DNA of 64,000 nucleotides from positions 1 to 64,000 of the forward strand of contig CAZIUE010000016.1 of NCBI GenBank assembly GCA_964542535.1. Direction: 5' to 3'. Source of the stretch: Pseudopelobacter sp964542535. GTDB lineage: Bacteria > Desulfobacterota > Desulfuromonadia > Geobacterales > Pseudopelobacteraceae. Made by a program: the position numbers and the translations under genes. The notes below the pieces were generated by a model, which was given only the letters and a program-made list of their open reading frames with translations, was not told where the DNA came from and did no database searches. Positions 17,838 through 26,894 of the stretch are shown in pieces. How positions within the stretch are numbered: position 1 is the stretch's first letter; the number at the start of each line of letters is the position of its first letter.

Positions 17838-18086
17838 CTGCTCGACAAGTTGGCGCTCGCTGCGGATCGAGTAAAAAGCCTGCAAAAGCGAAGCTTTGAA
17901 CAGCTTTTCAGGAGGAATAGAAGGGCGACCGGTATGAGAATAGATCTCGTCGAACTTCGGCGACAGCTTTTCCAGCGCGGCATCGACCATCTTCTTCAAC
18001 GGCCGCAGCGGATGGCCCTTCGGGACGAAGCCTTCAGGCGAGATGTAGCAAAACATTGATTGTCGCTGATCGGTCTGGCCACGCAT
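17838..18086 (-). pseudogene. Truncated IS5/IS1182-type transposase, N-terminal fragment
   Basis: The first 83 codons, MRGQTDQRQSMFCYISPEGF onward to FYSIRSERQLVEQ, are the N-terminal part of an IS5-superfamily (DDE) transposase; the intact gene has SD CAGGAGAAAATT. After LVEQ, where family members continue into L(D/E)YNLLFRWFVGL, the reading frame changes to unrelated sequence and ends in the palindrome at 17746. The catalytic DDE domain is absent. Upstream (18087-18394) is AT-rich, with small hairpins and no gene. Confidence 0.8.
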
Positions 18087-18394
18087 AATTTTCTCCTGTT
18101 ATTTCAGTAATTACACACCGATTCGTATCATAAAAAGGTTGTTTTTACTACTTTGTTTCTGGAGTTTTTCAGCAAACTTATAGAAACCTGCATAGTTTCT
18201 AGATATAGAAAAATGATTCTATATATAAGCTTGCTTCTAAATTTTGAAACGATATTCAACCGCTAAATTATGAATAAATATAAAACAGAGGAGGCAAGAA
18301 TTGTGAAATAGCTGAAAGACTCTTTAGTTCGATGTGAATTAGCATTCACATCCAAGTCCATCATTGTGACGGACAAATAACAAAAGGAGACCAC

Positions 18395-18967
18395 ATGAAA
18401 TCCATTAAACTAATAGTATTACTTGTTTTACTAAGTACCGTCTTCGGCTGTACCAACTTTACTTACAATAACAAAACCTATTCGTCTGCTGCGGATGCCC
18501 TTGTAGCTCAAGGTTCTTTTTTGTCGGAAATTGAGTCTAAAATTAGACCATCAACAAAAAGATACAATAAGACCGTTTTGGTGGTCACCCCCTCACGCAA
18601 AACATGTGAAGCTTTGGGCGTAACATCCACAGGTCACGCCTCAAGTGAATTGGTAGGATATGTTGCTGATACGCTGACAAATGACTACAGAAAATTTTCG
18701 GACTACATTATCAAACGCAAAATGTTTGATTCTGTTAAATCGGCTGTCGATGACTTTCCAAAGGTAGCTGCTGAGGAAGCGAAAAATCAGTATGACGTTG
18801 TAGTGTATATGAATCTGATATCACCCAATCAGGCCGGATGGTTTGCCATGACCAAGCCTGATTACAATCCTCAACAAGTAAATTTCAGTACAATAGCTGA
18901 ACCAGGAGCACCAAAAGTCGAATCTTGGCTCGAAAATTTAGACAAAGTGGTATCTCAATCAAAATAG
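18395..18967 (+). CDS. Hypothetical lipoprotein, AT-rich
   Basis: 190 residues with a lipoprotein signal: MKSIKLIVLLVLLSTVFGC, lipobox VFGC. The mature part contains SSAADALVAQGSFLSEIESK and a Rossmann-like strand TVLVVTPSRKTCEALG; no family recognised. AAAGGAG precedes the start. Base composition is far lower in GC than most of the window, and a transposase stump lies just upstream, which suggests acquisition by transfer. It is 14 bases from the next lipoprotein, so the pair is probably one operon and may form an envelope complex. Confidence 0.75.
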   Translation: MKSIKLIVLLVLLSTVFGCTNFTYNNKTYSSAADALVAQGSFLSEIESKIRPSTKRYNKTVLVVTPSRKTCEALGVTSTGHASSELVGYVADTLTNDYRKFSDYIIKRKMFDSVKSAVDDFPKVAAEEAKNQYDVVVYMNLISPNQAGWFAMTKPDYNPQQVNFSTIAEPGAPKVESWLENLDKVVSQSK

Positions 18968-18981
18968 AAAGAAGACCGACT

Positions 18982-19578
18982 ATGAACCTTTTTTTGAGAA
19001 TCCTTTTTGGTATTCTAGTTACAGCATCATTATGTTCTTGCATGGCTCACTCTGCAATCAACAGAACTGAAAATTTCCAGAATTCCTGGCCTGCAGTGAA
19101 CTATGTAACAAATAAACAGGTGATTGTTGAAGTAATTGATTTGAGGCATGATGTCGTTAACAAAAAAGTTGAGCCAACCTATGTTGGTGTTATTAGGGCA
19201 CAATTTGGAAATCCATGGTCAATGTACACGGAAAGTGGACAACCTTTGGCAGTTGACATTGCAACTGCAATACGAAATGGACTGCTAAGTGCCGGAATCA
19301 AGGCAGTTTTGCCAGAACAAATAGCATCAAATCATCTGGCTACAGAGAGAAAATTAACTTTGAAGATATATGATTGGGCGTGCGATACGTACAAAACATC
19401 TGATTTTAACTATGATCTTGAAATGCAAGTATCAGATTCAAGCAATACCACCCTTGGAACGTTCAGAGACAGCAGCAAATCTCAAGAGAATGTCACTGTT
19501 CAGTCAGTTGTGGACGCAGGTAGGCACGCTCTTACCAAGTTACTGAACAACGATAACATATCAAAAGCTATGAAATGA
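18982..19578 (+). CDS. Hypothetical lipoprotein, YajG-like
   Basis: 198 residues. N-terminus MNLFLRILFGILVTASLCSC, a lipobox with an unusual Cys at -2 (LCSC). The mature part (QVIVEVIDLRHDV ... YVGVIRAQFGNPW ... VDIATAIRNGLLSAGIKAVL) resembles the YajG family of outer-membrane lipoproteins in layout. Start at 18982 supported by AGAAAGAAG upstream. Same AT-rich composition as its partner. Function unknown. Downstream 19579-19736 contains only transposon-associated debris. Confidence 0.7.
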   Translation: MNLFLRILFGILVTASLCSCMAHSAINRTENFQNSWPAVNYVTNKQVIVEVIDLRHDVVNKKVEPTYVGVIRAQFGNPWSMYTESGQPLAVDIATAIRNGLLSAGIKAVLPEQIASNHLATERKLTLKIYDWACDTYKTSDFNYDLEMQVSDSSNTTLGTFRDSSKSQENVTVQSVVDAGRHALTKLLNNDNISKAMK

Positions 19579-19736
19579 TGGCTACTGTGCAGCCAGATTA
19601 AATTGAAAGGGTGTCTGAACCAGGGAAGCCTCTGGGGTCGGAGCCTCTAGGGTCGGGCTTGCTTTGTTGAATAATTTATTTCGGAGGGCACTGGGGTCAG
19701 ATGTGACATTGGGACATCGATTGATACTCTTCACCC

Positions 19737-19808
19737 ATGGCCCGTAGAGAACGCATCCATTTCCCTGGGTCTCGACGGGCTATCTTCACGAAAGGAAGAA
19801 CAAGATGA
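19737..19808 (+). pseudogene. N-terminal stub of a REP-associated tyrosine transposase (RAYT)
   Basis: 23 codons, MARRERIHFPGSRRAIFTKG and a stop, matching the conserved start of Y1/REP-associated transposases (M-A-R-x-x-R-I-x-x-P-G). The preceding CTGGGGTCAGATGTGACATTGGGACATCG-type sequence is what usually flanks such genes in Geobacter-like genomes. Its stop codon overlaps the start codon of gldA, so the stub now supplies the gldA leader. Confidence 0.5.
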
Positions 19809-20920
19809 AACCTCAGCTGTTACGGAAGGCCTTTTTCCCGGGAAAATACATCCAGGGCCCCGGCGCCCTCGACCAACTGCCGGAGCTTGTCAGGCTGTTC
19901 GGCAGCCGGGGGCTGATCATAGCCTCCCCCACATCCTACGAGAGCATCCTGCCGGCCAGCGGCATCCAGCTGGGTTCCGCGCCCCTGTCCGTCGAGCGTT
20001 TCTCCAGGGAGTGCTGCGAAACGGAGCTGGCGCGGCTGGCGGAGATCGTCAGGGGAAAAAAGGTGGACGTGCTCGTCGGCATGGGAGGCGGAAAAGCCAT
20101 CGACACCGCCAAGATCGCCGCCGACCGCGCCAACATCCCCGTCATTGTCATACCCACCATCGCCTCCACCGATGCCCCCTGCAGCGGCTGCGCCGTGGTG
20201 TACTCACAGCAGGGGGTCTTCGAATCGGTGTACTACCAGAAGTCCAACCCGACGGCTGTTCTGGTCGACACGGAAATCATCGTCAAATCGCCGGCGCGCT
20301 TCCTGGTTTCGGGCATGGGCGACGCCCTGGCCACATGGTTCGAGGCACGATCGTGCAGCCAGGCCCATTCGCCAAACGTATGCGGCGGTTTGGCAACCCT
20401 GGCCGGCCTCAACCTGGCCCGGCTCTGCTACGACACGCTGCTCTCCTACGGCGTTTCAGCCAGGCTCGCCGCCGAACGCCACGTCATAACACCGGCATTG
20501 GAGCGCATCGTTGAGGCGAACATCCTGCTGAGCGGGATCGGCTTCGAAAGCGGCGGCCTGGCCACGGCCCATGCCATCCACAACGGGCTGACGGCGCTGG
20601 AGGAGACGCATGCCTTCTATCATGGCGAAAAGGTTGCCTTCGGCGTCCTGGCCGGACTCCAGATCACCGATACCCCGCCGGAAGAATCGGAGGCCGCATT
20701 CTCGTTCTGCGAGGCGGTCGGTCTTCCCACCACCCTGGCGGATATCGGTCTCGGGGAAGTGGACGAGGCCAGACTCATGGCCGCATCCGAAAAGGCCTGT
20801 GCGCCGGAAGAGAGTATCCACAACGAGGCCTGTGGCGTATCGCCGCGCAACATCCTGTACGCCATGGTGGCGGCGGACGCCATCGGGCGTTCCAGGAAGG
20901 AAAGGGCACGAAAGGGATAG
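19805..20920 (+). CDS. gldA: Glycerol dehydrogenase family enzyme (GldA)
   Basis: 371 residues, zinc-dependent NAD enzyme of the iron/zinc polyol dehydrogenase superfamily, converting glycerol to dihydroxyacetone or acting on related vicinal diols. The NAD-binding loop GMGGGKAIDTAK is at about residue 95; PTIASTDAPCSGCAVVY follows; metal-binding His residues are in GGLATAHAIHNGL and the FYHGEKVAFG motif. Start at 19805 with AAAGGAAG upstream. A relative living on 2,3-butanediol or glycerol would use it; a flavin-binding protein follows on the same strand 80 bases on. Confidence 0.9.
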   Translation: MKPQLLRKAFFPGKYIQGPGALDQLPELVRLFGSRGLIIASPTSYESILPASGIQLGSAPLSVERFSRECCETELARLAEIVRGKKVDVLVGMGGGKAIDTAKIAADRANIPVIVIPTIASTDAPCSGCAVVYSQQGVFESVYYQKSNPTAVLVDTEIIVKSPARFLVSGMGDALATWFEARSCSQAHSPNVCGGLATLAGLNLARLCYDTLLSYGVSARLAAERHVITPALERIVEANILLSGIGFESGGLATAHAIHNGLTALEETHAFYHGEKVAFGVLAGLQITDTPPEESEAAFSFCEAVGLPTTLADIGLGEVDEARLMAASEKACAPEESIHNEACGVSPRNILYAMVAADAIGRSRKERARKG

Positions 20921-21000
20921 GATGGGAATGCGCCAGAGGGTGACGTGAAGAGCTCAGGCGCGACAACGTGAACACATACACAAAACAGGGAGAAACGACC

Positions 21001-21477
21001 ATGGGAAACAGTTCGGACAGCAGGATCAGGCAGGAGATCGTGGACTACATGGAACAGACCCGGTGGGCCGAGCTGGCCACGGTGCGGGAGGACGGCACGC
21101 CGGTGATCAGGACCATGGGGGCATTTGCCATCAACGACGGCGGCGCCAGGATCTGCTTCGCCACCATGCCGGGCGCGCCCAAGACCCGCCAGATCGCCGG
21201 CAACAGCCGGGTCTCCTTCTTCTTCCAACACGAGGGACAGGATTTCATGACCTTCCGCAACGTGGAGGCGCTGGGGGACGCCGCCAGGATCAGCGACGAA
21301 GAGCAGATCCGCCGCACCGCGGAGATGATCTCCAGCCGCAGCCCGTTCGTCAGGGAGATGATCGAGAAAAACGGGCTGGGAGCCTTCGAGTTCTACGAGA
21401 TCAGAGTTACCGAGATCAAGCACCTGGACTTCAGCAAGGGGGTCGGCCCCCAGGCGGTTGAGGTCATCACGCTGTAG
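21001..21477 (+). CDS. Pyridoxamine 5'-phosphate oxidase-like flavin-binding protein
   Basis: 158 residues with the split-barrel FMN-binding fold: AELATVREDGTPVIRTMGAF near residue 20 and KTRQIAGNSRVSFFF near 60 are the family's cofactor-binding segments. Such small proteins are often FMN or F420/heme binding stress proteins rather than true PNPOx; the specific role is unknown. GGGAGAAA precedes the start. It is 80 bases after gldA and may be co-transcribed. Confidence 0.8.
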   Translation: MGNSSDSRIRQEIVDYMEQTRWAELATVREDGTPVIRTMGAFAINDGGARICFATMPGAPKTRQIAGNSRVSFFFQHEGQDFMTFRNVEALGDAARISDEEQIRRTAEMISSRSPFVREMIEKNGLGAFEFYEIRVTEIKHLDFSKGVGPQAVEVITL

Positions 21478-21532
21478 ACGGAACAAGAGAGGAGAAGCGT
21501 GACTCCCGTGTCATGCCTCTCCGCCTCACTCC

Positions 21533-22465
21533 TCACGCCGCTCCCTGCCGCAACCTGCTGATGTCCCGCGAAGGGGGCTCCCCGAACAACCGGCTGTACT
21601 CGCGGCTGAACTGGGAGGGACTCTCATACCCCACCCGGATCGCCGCGCTGGCCGCATCCAGATACTCCGTCAACATCAGCCGCCTGGCCTCCTGCAGACG
21701 CAACTGCTTCTGGAACTGTAGCGGGCTCAGGGCGGTCATGGAGCGGAAGTGGTGGTGAAAGGTGGAGGTGCTCATGCGCACATGGGCCGCCAGGTCATCG
21801 ACCCGCAGCGGTCGATCGTAGTTCCCCTTCAGCCAGTCGATGGCCCGGGCGATCTGGTTGCTCTGGCTTCCGCTGGAGGCGATCCGGCGCAGGCGGGCCC
21901 CCTGGTCCCCCACCAGCAGGCGGTAGATGATTTCCCGCTGGATGATCGGCGCCAGGATCGGGATGTCTTGCCGGTCGTCCAGCAGGCCGACCAGCCGCTG
22001 CAGGGCTGCCACCAGTGCCGGCGCGACCTCCCCCACCGCCATACCGCGCCCCGCCTGCCCCCCCTGGGGTGGGGGGAGATTGCTGTCCACCATCAGCTGG
22101 GACACCTCGCGCAGGTCCAGCTTCAGCCTGAGCCCCAGGTACGGCTTCTCCCTGCTCGCCTCCAGGATCTGCACCACCGTGGGGAGGTGCACGGAGGTGA
22201 TCAGGTAGTGGCGCGCGTCATAGATGTAGGAATCGTCCCCCACCACGACCCGCTTGGCCCCCTGGGCCACCAGACAGACGCTCGGTTCGTACATGCCGGT
22301 GGTCGGCTCGGTCACCTGTTCCCGACGGAAGAGCGACAACCCCGGGACCGGGGTGTCGAAACGTTCCCCCTCACCGGTCCATCGGGCAATACTCTTCGCC
22401 AACGCACCAACCACACCATCCAGCTCTTCCCTTCCAACATCCCGTTCAAGCGTTCCTTTTTCCAT
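21533..22465 (-). CDS. AraC-family transcriptional regulator
   Basis: 310 residues: an N-terminal cupin-type sensor of the AraC_N kind (SVCLVAQGAKRVVVGDDSYI, about 65-85) and two C-terminal helix-turn-helices (about 205-300; LRVDDLAAHVRMSTSTFHHH and ASAAIRVGYESPSQFSREYS). The start is placed at 22465, where GGAGG lies five bases upstream, rather than at the ATG 18 bases earlier. It is divergent from the aldo/keto reductase at 22842, a pairing very common for this AraC subgroup, so it probably controls that gene. The inducer is unknown. Confidence 0.9.
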   Translation of the reverse strand: MEKGTLERDVGREELDGVVGALAKSIARWTGEGERFDTPVPGLSLFRREQVTEPTTGMYEPSVCLVAQGAKRVVVGDDSYIYDARHYLITSVHLPTVVQILEASREKPYLGLRLKLDLREVSQLMVDSNLPPPQGGQAGRGMAVGEVAPALVAALQRLVGLLDDRQDIPILAPIIQREIIYRLLVGDQGARLRRIASSGSQSNQIARAIDWLKGNYDRPLRVDDLAAHVRMSTSTFHHHFRSMTALSPLQFQKQLRLQEARRLMLTEYLDAASAAIRVGYESPSQFSREYSRLFGEPPSRDISRLRQGAA

Positions 22466-22629
22466 ACCATCCTCCACCTGCATGCTATCCCGCCCCAGCT
22501 AGCCTGACAACGTTTTTTCACCCCTTCGCAGGATCGGGCAAGAAATTGAGAGGATCGGTCTACCGGCTTCCCGCACGCAGGGAGTAGGATACAGCCTGTC
22601 AACGATGGTATCCAAAAAACAGTGAACCT

Positions 22630-22825
22630 GGAAACGGCGGTTGGGGGCTGCCGTAGAGAGCGCATCAGGGCTATTTCGTCGTAATTCCGGGTGAAATGGA
22701 GCGTCAACAGCCGATACTGTCTGAACCCGTAGGGTGAGTTTATCGGCTGTAGCGAAATGAGCCATGGAATTACAGAAAGAGCCCGTCCGCGCGAACGGAG
22801 GCAGCCCCCAACTGCCGCATTCAGG
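22630..22825. repeat. Structured intergenic repeat, copy 2
   Basis: Occupies the AraC-reductase promoter region. It has nested inverted repeats: GTTGGGGGCTGCC with GGCAGCCCCCAAC at the ends, GTAATTCC with GGAATTAC, and CAGCCGATA with TATCGGCTG in the centre. It shares blocks such as GCCCGTCCGCGCGAA with 13734-13914. Confidence 0.65.
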
Positions 22826-22841
22826 ATAAAGGGAGAAAACG

Positions 22842-23846
22842 ATGCAGAAACGCAGATTGGGAAACAGCGGTCTTGAGGTATCGGCACTGGGGCTGGGCTG
22901 CATGGGGATGAGCTTCGGCTACGGTCTCCCGAAAGACAGGAAAGAGATGACAGCCCTGCTTCACGCAGCCGTGGAACGGGGGATCACCTTCTTCGACACC
23001 GCCGAGGTCTACGGCCCCTTCACCAACGAGGAGCTGCTGGGTGAGGCGCTGGCGCCCCTGCGCCAGACGCTGGTGATCGCCACCAAGTTCGGTTTCGACA
23101 CCAGCGTCGATCCCCGTTCCATGAAGGGGGAAGGTCCCGCGCTGAACAGCCGGCCGGAGCATATCAGGGCGGTTGCCGAGGCTTCCCTCAAACGGCTCAG
23201 GACCGACGTCATCGACCTGTTCTACCAGCACCGGGTCGACCCGGACGTTCCCATCGAGGAGGTAGCCGGCACGGTGGGCGACCTGATCAGGGAGGGGAAG
23301 GTCAGACACTTCGGCCTCTCCGAGGCGGGAGCAAAAACCATCCGCCGCGCCCACGCGGTCCAGCCGGTGACGGCGCTGCAAAGCGAGTATTCCCTCTGGT
23401 GGCGCCGTCCCGAAGAGGAGATCATCCCGACCCTGGAGGAGCTGGGCATCGGCCTGGTCCCCTACAGCCCGCTGGGCAAGGGGTTCCTGACCGGGAAGAT
23501 CAACGAGAACACTACCTTCGAGACGGGCGACTTCCGCAACGTCGTCCCCCGCTTCACCCCGGAGGCCATCAAGGCCAACCAGGCCCTGGTGGATCTGCTG
23601 GGCAACATGGCGCAACGGAAACAGGCCACACCGGCCCAGATCGCCCTGGCCTGGCTGCTGGCCCGGAAGCCGTGGATCGTGCCGATCCCGGGAACAACCA
23701 AGCTGCACCGCCTTGAGGAGAACCTGGGGGCGGTAGCGGTCGAACTCACGGCCGAGGATCTGCGCGACATCGACGATGCAGCGGCCAAGATCAAGCTTGA
23801 GGGAGCCCGCTACCCGGAACAACTGGAGCAGCTGACCGGACGGTAA
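22842..23846 (+). CDS. Aldo/keto reductase
   Basis: 334-residue NADPH-dependent aldo/keto reductase of the AKR13-like group. The TIM-barrel active-site tetrad is visible: Asp and Tyr in FFDTAEVYG (about 50-60), Lys in VIATKFGFD, His in DLFYQHRVDP. The C-terminal NADPH site IPGTTKLHRLEEN is present. It starts 13 bases after the structured repeat with AAAGGGAG upstream, and is divergent from the AraC regulator. Substrate cannot be told from sequence. Confidence 0.92.
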   Translation: MQKRRLGNSGLEVSALGLGCMGMSFGYGLPKDRKEMTALLHAAVERGITFFDTAEVYGPFTNEELLGEALAPLRQTLVIATKFGFDTSVDPRSMKGEGPALNSRPEHIRAVAEASLKRLRTDVIDLFYQHRVDPDVPIEEVAGTVGDLIREGKVRHFGLSEAGAKTIRRAHAVQPVTALQSEYSLWWRRPEEEIIPTLEELGIGLVPYSPLGKGFLTGKINENTTFETGDFRNVVPRFTPEAIKANQALVDLLGNMAQRKQATPAQIALAWLLARKPWIVPIPGTTKLHRLEENLGAVAVELTAEDLRDIDDAAAKIKLEGARYPEQLEQLTGR

Positions 23847-24053
23847 TTCCATGTAAAATCGTTATGTTGCGAATAATCCTCCTACAAGCAGTTGAAACTT
23901 GGATACATGGGATACACACGGATACAACCAAGCGAACCGGATAAAACGTCATCCATCATCAAGATGCATGCTCCCTTGTATGCCATCATATCGATCTACC
24001 TGTGTTTATCCGTATCCATCCGTGGCTACCTGCCGTTTAATGATAATTGCCGC

Positions 24054-24081
24054 GTAGAGACGCATTGCCATGCGTCTCTAC
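24054..24081. repeat. 12-bp hairpin between reductase and alcohol dehydrogenase
   Basis: GTAGAGACGCAT, loop TGCC, ATGCGTCTCTAC. Without a T-run it is not a classical terminator. The rest of the 290-base gap holds only short repeats of GGATACA/TATCC type words. Confidence 0.5.
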
Positions 24082-24138
24082 TCATCATGAATGCATTAGG
24101 TAAATTGAGGCCGAACATACATTCTGGAGGATACAACA

Positions 24139-25323
24139 GTGGATAACTTCATCTTCAGCATCCCAACCACCGCATACTTCGGCAAGGGGCAGATCAAAGT
24201 TCTCGGTGAAGCCATCAAGGCCCATGGCGGTTCCAAGGTGCTTTTGGCCTATGGCGGCGGCAGCATCAAGAAGAACGGCATCTACGAGGCTGTTCTGGAA
24301 CAATTGGCCACAGCCGGTCTGTCCCACGTGGAGTTGAGCGGCATCCAGCCCAACCCGCGGGTCGAAAGCGTGGAGCAGGGGATCAAACTCTATCACGAGA
24401 ACGGCTGCGATTTCATCCTGGGCGTGGGGGGCGGCTCCACCCTGGACGCCTGCAAGGCCATCGCCGCCGGGGTGAAGCATGACGGCCCGGTCACCGATCT
24501 CTTTCGGGGAGAGTCCGGTTTGTCGGACATCGACGCGGCGGCCCCCCTGGGGACCATCCTGACCATGGCCGGCACCGGCTCCGAGATGGACATGGGCGGA
24601 GTCATCACCGTCGGCGCGGACCACAAGAAAAAGGTGGTGATGCATCCCCTGCTCTATCCCCGGTTCTCCATCCTTGACCCGGAATACACCTTCACCGTGC
24701 CGGAATACCACTCCATGGCCGGTGCGGCCGATATCCTCTGCCATCTCATGGAGCAGTATTTCACCCCCGACGGTAGCGCCAGGGTTCAGGACCGCATGAA
24801 CGAGGGGGTGATGAAGGTTGTGCTGGAGGACGCTCCCAGGATCCTGGCGAACCCGAAGGACTATGACGCCCGGGCCACCATCATGTGGGCCAGCTCCATG
24901 GCCCTGGCCGGCTTCCAGCTCGCACTGGGCAAGTCGGCAGTGTCATTCCCGCTCCACGGCATGGGGCACGAGCTTTCCAGCCAGTACGACATGACCCATG
25001 GCGTCACCCTGGCGCTGCTGACTCCCGCCTGGATGCGCCACACCATGGCTGCGGCTCCCCAACACCTGCCGCTCTTTGCCAGATTCGGCCGCACTGTCAT
25101 GGAGGTACGCGAGGAGAACGACGCAAAAGCCGCCGAAGCTGGCGTCAAGGCGCTGGAGGCGTTCTATGCCGCCATAAAGATGCCTGCCAACCTCAGGGAA
25201 GCCGGGGTTCGGGAAGAGGACCTGACTCTTATGGCCGGAAAAGCGGTGGAAGACGGCACTCTGGGCGTTCTATCCTCAATAGGCAGGGACGAGGCGCTGC
25301 GGATCATGGGTGCGGCTTTCTAA
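24139..25323 (+). CDS. Iron-containing alcohol dehydrogenase (butanol dehydrogenase type)
   Basis: 394 residues; GTG start at 24139 with GGAGG eight bases upstream. NAD(P)-binding motif GVGGGSTLDACKA near residue 95, MAGTGSEMDMGGVITVG near 145, and metal-binding residues in AADILCHLMEQYF and FPLHGMGHELSSQYDMTHG. It belongs to the YqdH/BdhA group that reduces aldehydes to alcohols with NADPH. With gldA, the aldo/keto reductase and aor it makes this 20-kb stretch rich in alcohol and aldehyde chemistry, fitting a fermentative or syntrophic lifestyle. Confidence 0.92.
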   Translation: MDNFIFSIPTTAYFGKGQIKVLGEAIKAHGGSKVLLAYGGGSIKKNGIYEAVLEQLATAGLSHVELSGIQPNPRVESVEQGIKLYHENGCDFILGVGGGSTLDACKAIAAGVKHDGPVTDLFRGESGLSDIDAAAPLGTILTMAGTGSEMDMGGVITVGADHKKKVVMHPLLYPRFSILDPEYTFTVPEYHSMAGAADILCHLMEQYFTPDGSARVQDRMNEGVMKVVLEDAPRILANPKDYDARATIMWASSMALAGFQLALGKSAVSFPLHGMGHELSSQYDMTHGVTLALLTPAWMRHTMAAAPQHLPLFARFGRTVMEVREENDAKAAEAGVKALEAFYAAIKMPANLREAGVREEDLTLMAGKAVEDGTLGVLSSIGRDEALRIMGAAF

Positions 25324-25557
25324 GGTATCATCAGCAAACTGGCTGAAAAAAGCTCGTTTGATATCGTACACACAGGCAGGGATGGTTTCGGGAAGGACAG
25401 GGGGGAGACGACTTTTTTCTTAAGATGTCTGCCACCTTTTTGCTCCATCTTGAAATTCCACCTTGAGGTTGTGAAATTTCAAGGATTTGAGTGGCCGTGA
25501 ACATGTGAGACTGCATGTCACATACTGAAAAGCGGAGCCGTGGACCGAGTGCCTTGT

Positions 25558-25600
25558 CAACAGCATTGCAAAATTGCATTGTATTTTTGCAATGCTGTTG
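25558..25600. promoter_or_regulatory. 16-bp perfect inverted repeat upstream of the DUF4143 ATPase
   Basis: CAACAGCATTGCAAAA, an 11-base spacer, then TTTTGCAATGCTGTTG, ending 13 bases before the ATPase start codon. It would cover the ribosome-binding region, and the gene has no clear SD, so it may act as an operator or as an mRNA hairpin. A second hairpin (CTTGAAATT/AATTTCAAG) lies at 25449-25483. Confidence 0.6.
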
Positions 25601-25613
25601 ATATGAATACGGT

Positions 25614-26894
25614 ATGGACAGTGTCAAGCGATCAATACTCGAAACCGTTATCTGCCGCCTGAACCATGAGCAGGTTGTGGCCCTGACCGGCGCGCGCCAG
25701 ACCGGCAAGACAACGCTCTGCGAAATGCTTCTCCCCGAACGGCTTGACCTTTCATGTACCTACATCTCCTTCGACGACCCCGACGAACGGCTTCGTTTTC
25801 AGCGCTCGGCAGTGCAGATCCTGGAAAACATCACGACACCACTGGTGGTGCTTGACGAGGTGCAGAAAATCCCGCAGTTGTTCGACCCGCTGAAGCTGGT
25901 GGTGGACCGGGAACGGAAAAAAACTGCCAACGAGCGGAAACACTTCGTTTTGACCGGATCGTCGCACTTGCTGATGATGAAGAACATCCGCGAGACCCTG
26001 GCCGGGCGGGTGGCGCTCTGCCAGATGTACCCGTTTTCCCTCTTTGAACTGACCGGCGGCGTCGAACCGCCGCTTCTCTCCCGAATATGGCAGGATCAGG
26101 CGCTTTCACCACAGGACGCCGGGCGGCTCCCCCTGGTTTCGCCCCAACAATTGCGTACCCTGCGAGGGGTGCGGGACGAGCATCAGCGATGGGGCGGTTA
26201 TCCGCCGGTGTGGCAGCGCACGGTAGAAACGGAGCGGCTGAACTGGCTCAGGGATTATCGCAAGACCTATCTGGAGCGGGATATTGCCGATGTGGGGCAG
26301 GTGGCGAACATCGATACCTTTGCCCTGGCGCAGAAGCTGTTATGCAGCCGCACCGCAAATCTGTTTTCGATCAGCGAGGTGTCGCGGGATCTGGGAGTGG
26401 CGGTCAATACCATCAAGCGCTATCTGGAGCTGCTGACCATGTCGTTTCAGTGCGTACTGCTCCCCCCCTGGCATGAAAATGTCGGCAAGCGGCTGGTGAA
26501 GAGTCCGAAACTCTTCTTCCCGGACGTGGGGTTGAACAGGGCTATAGTCGGTGAGCTTTCCATCTGCAGCGGTGCTGCCTACGAAAGCTGGCTTTGCGCC
26601 GAACTTTTGAAGTGGAAGCAGCTCCAGCCGGTGGAGCCGGAGCTGTATTTCTACCGTACCGCCGCCGGGCTGGAGGTGGATTTTCTGCTGGCGAGTGAGC
26701 GCGGCATCATCCCCATCGAGGCCAAATCATCGGAACGTGTGACCGCAGCAGACGGCAGAAGCGTGGAGACATTCATGGCGGAACATCCGGATGCGGCCAA
26801 AGTAGGGTTGGTGGTCTATCCGGGGGATGAGGTCGTCGAATTGCGCCGGAACGTCTGGGGGGTGCCGGACTGGTACCTGCTGGGGGCGTTGTAG
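25614..26894 (+). CDS. AAA ATPase of the DUF4143 family
   Basis: 426 residues. N-terminal AAA domain with Walker A ALTGARQTGKTTL at about residue 24, Walker B PLVVLDEVQKIPQLF, and sensor motif FVLTGSSHLLMM; the C-terminal DUF4143 domain (about 250-400) ends in a PD-(D/E)XK-like core, LYFYRTAAGLEVDFLLASER then IIPIEAKSS. Such ATPases are widespread accessory genes of unknown role, often in mobile islands, and toxin or defence functions have been proposed. Start at 25614 has no visible SD and lies right after a perfect inverted repeat. It opens the accessory island that continues to 31.1 kb. Confidence 0.88.
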   Translation: MDSVKRSILETVICRLNHEQVVALTGARQTGKTTLCEMLLPERLDLSCTYISFDDPDERLRFQRSAVQILENITTPLVVLDEVQKIPQLFDPLKLVVDRERKKTANERKHFVLTGSSHLLMMKNIRETLAGRVALCQMYPFSLFELTGGVEPPLLSRIWQDQALSPQDAGRLPLVSPQQLRTLRGVRDEHQRWGGYPPVWQRTVETERLNWLRDYRKTYLERDIADVGQVANIDTFALAQKLLCSRTANLFSISEVSRDLGVAVNTIKRYLELLTMSFQCVLLPPWHENVGKRLVKSPKLFFPDVGLNRAIVGELSICSGAAYESWLCAELLKWKQLQPVEPELYFYRTAAGLEVDFLLASERGIIPIEAKSSERVTAADGRSVETFMAEHPDAAKVGLVVYPGDEVVELRRNVWGVPDWYLLGAL

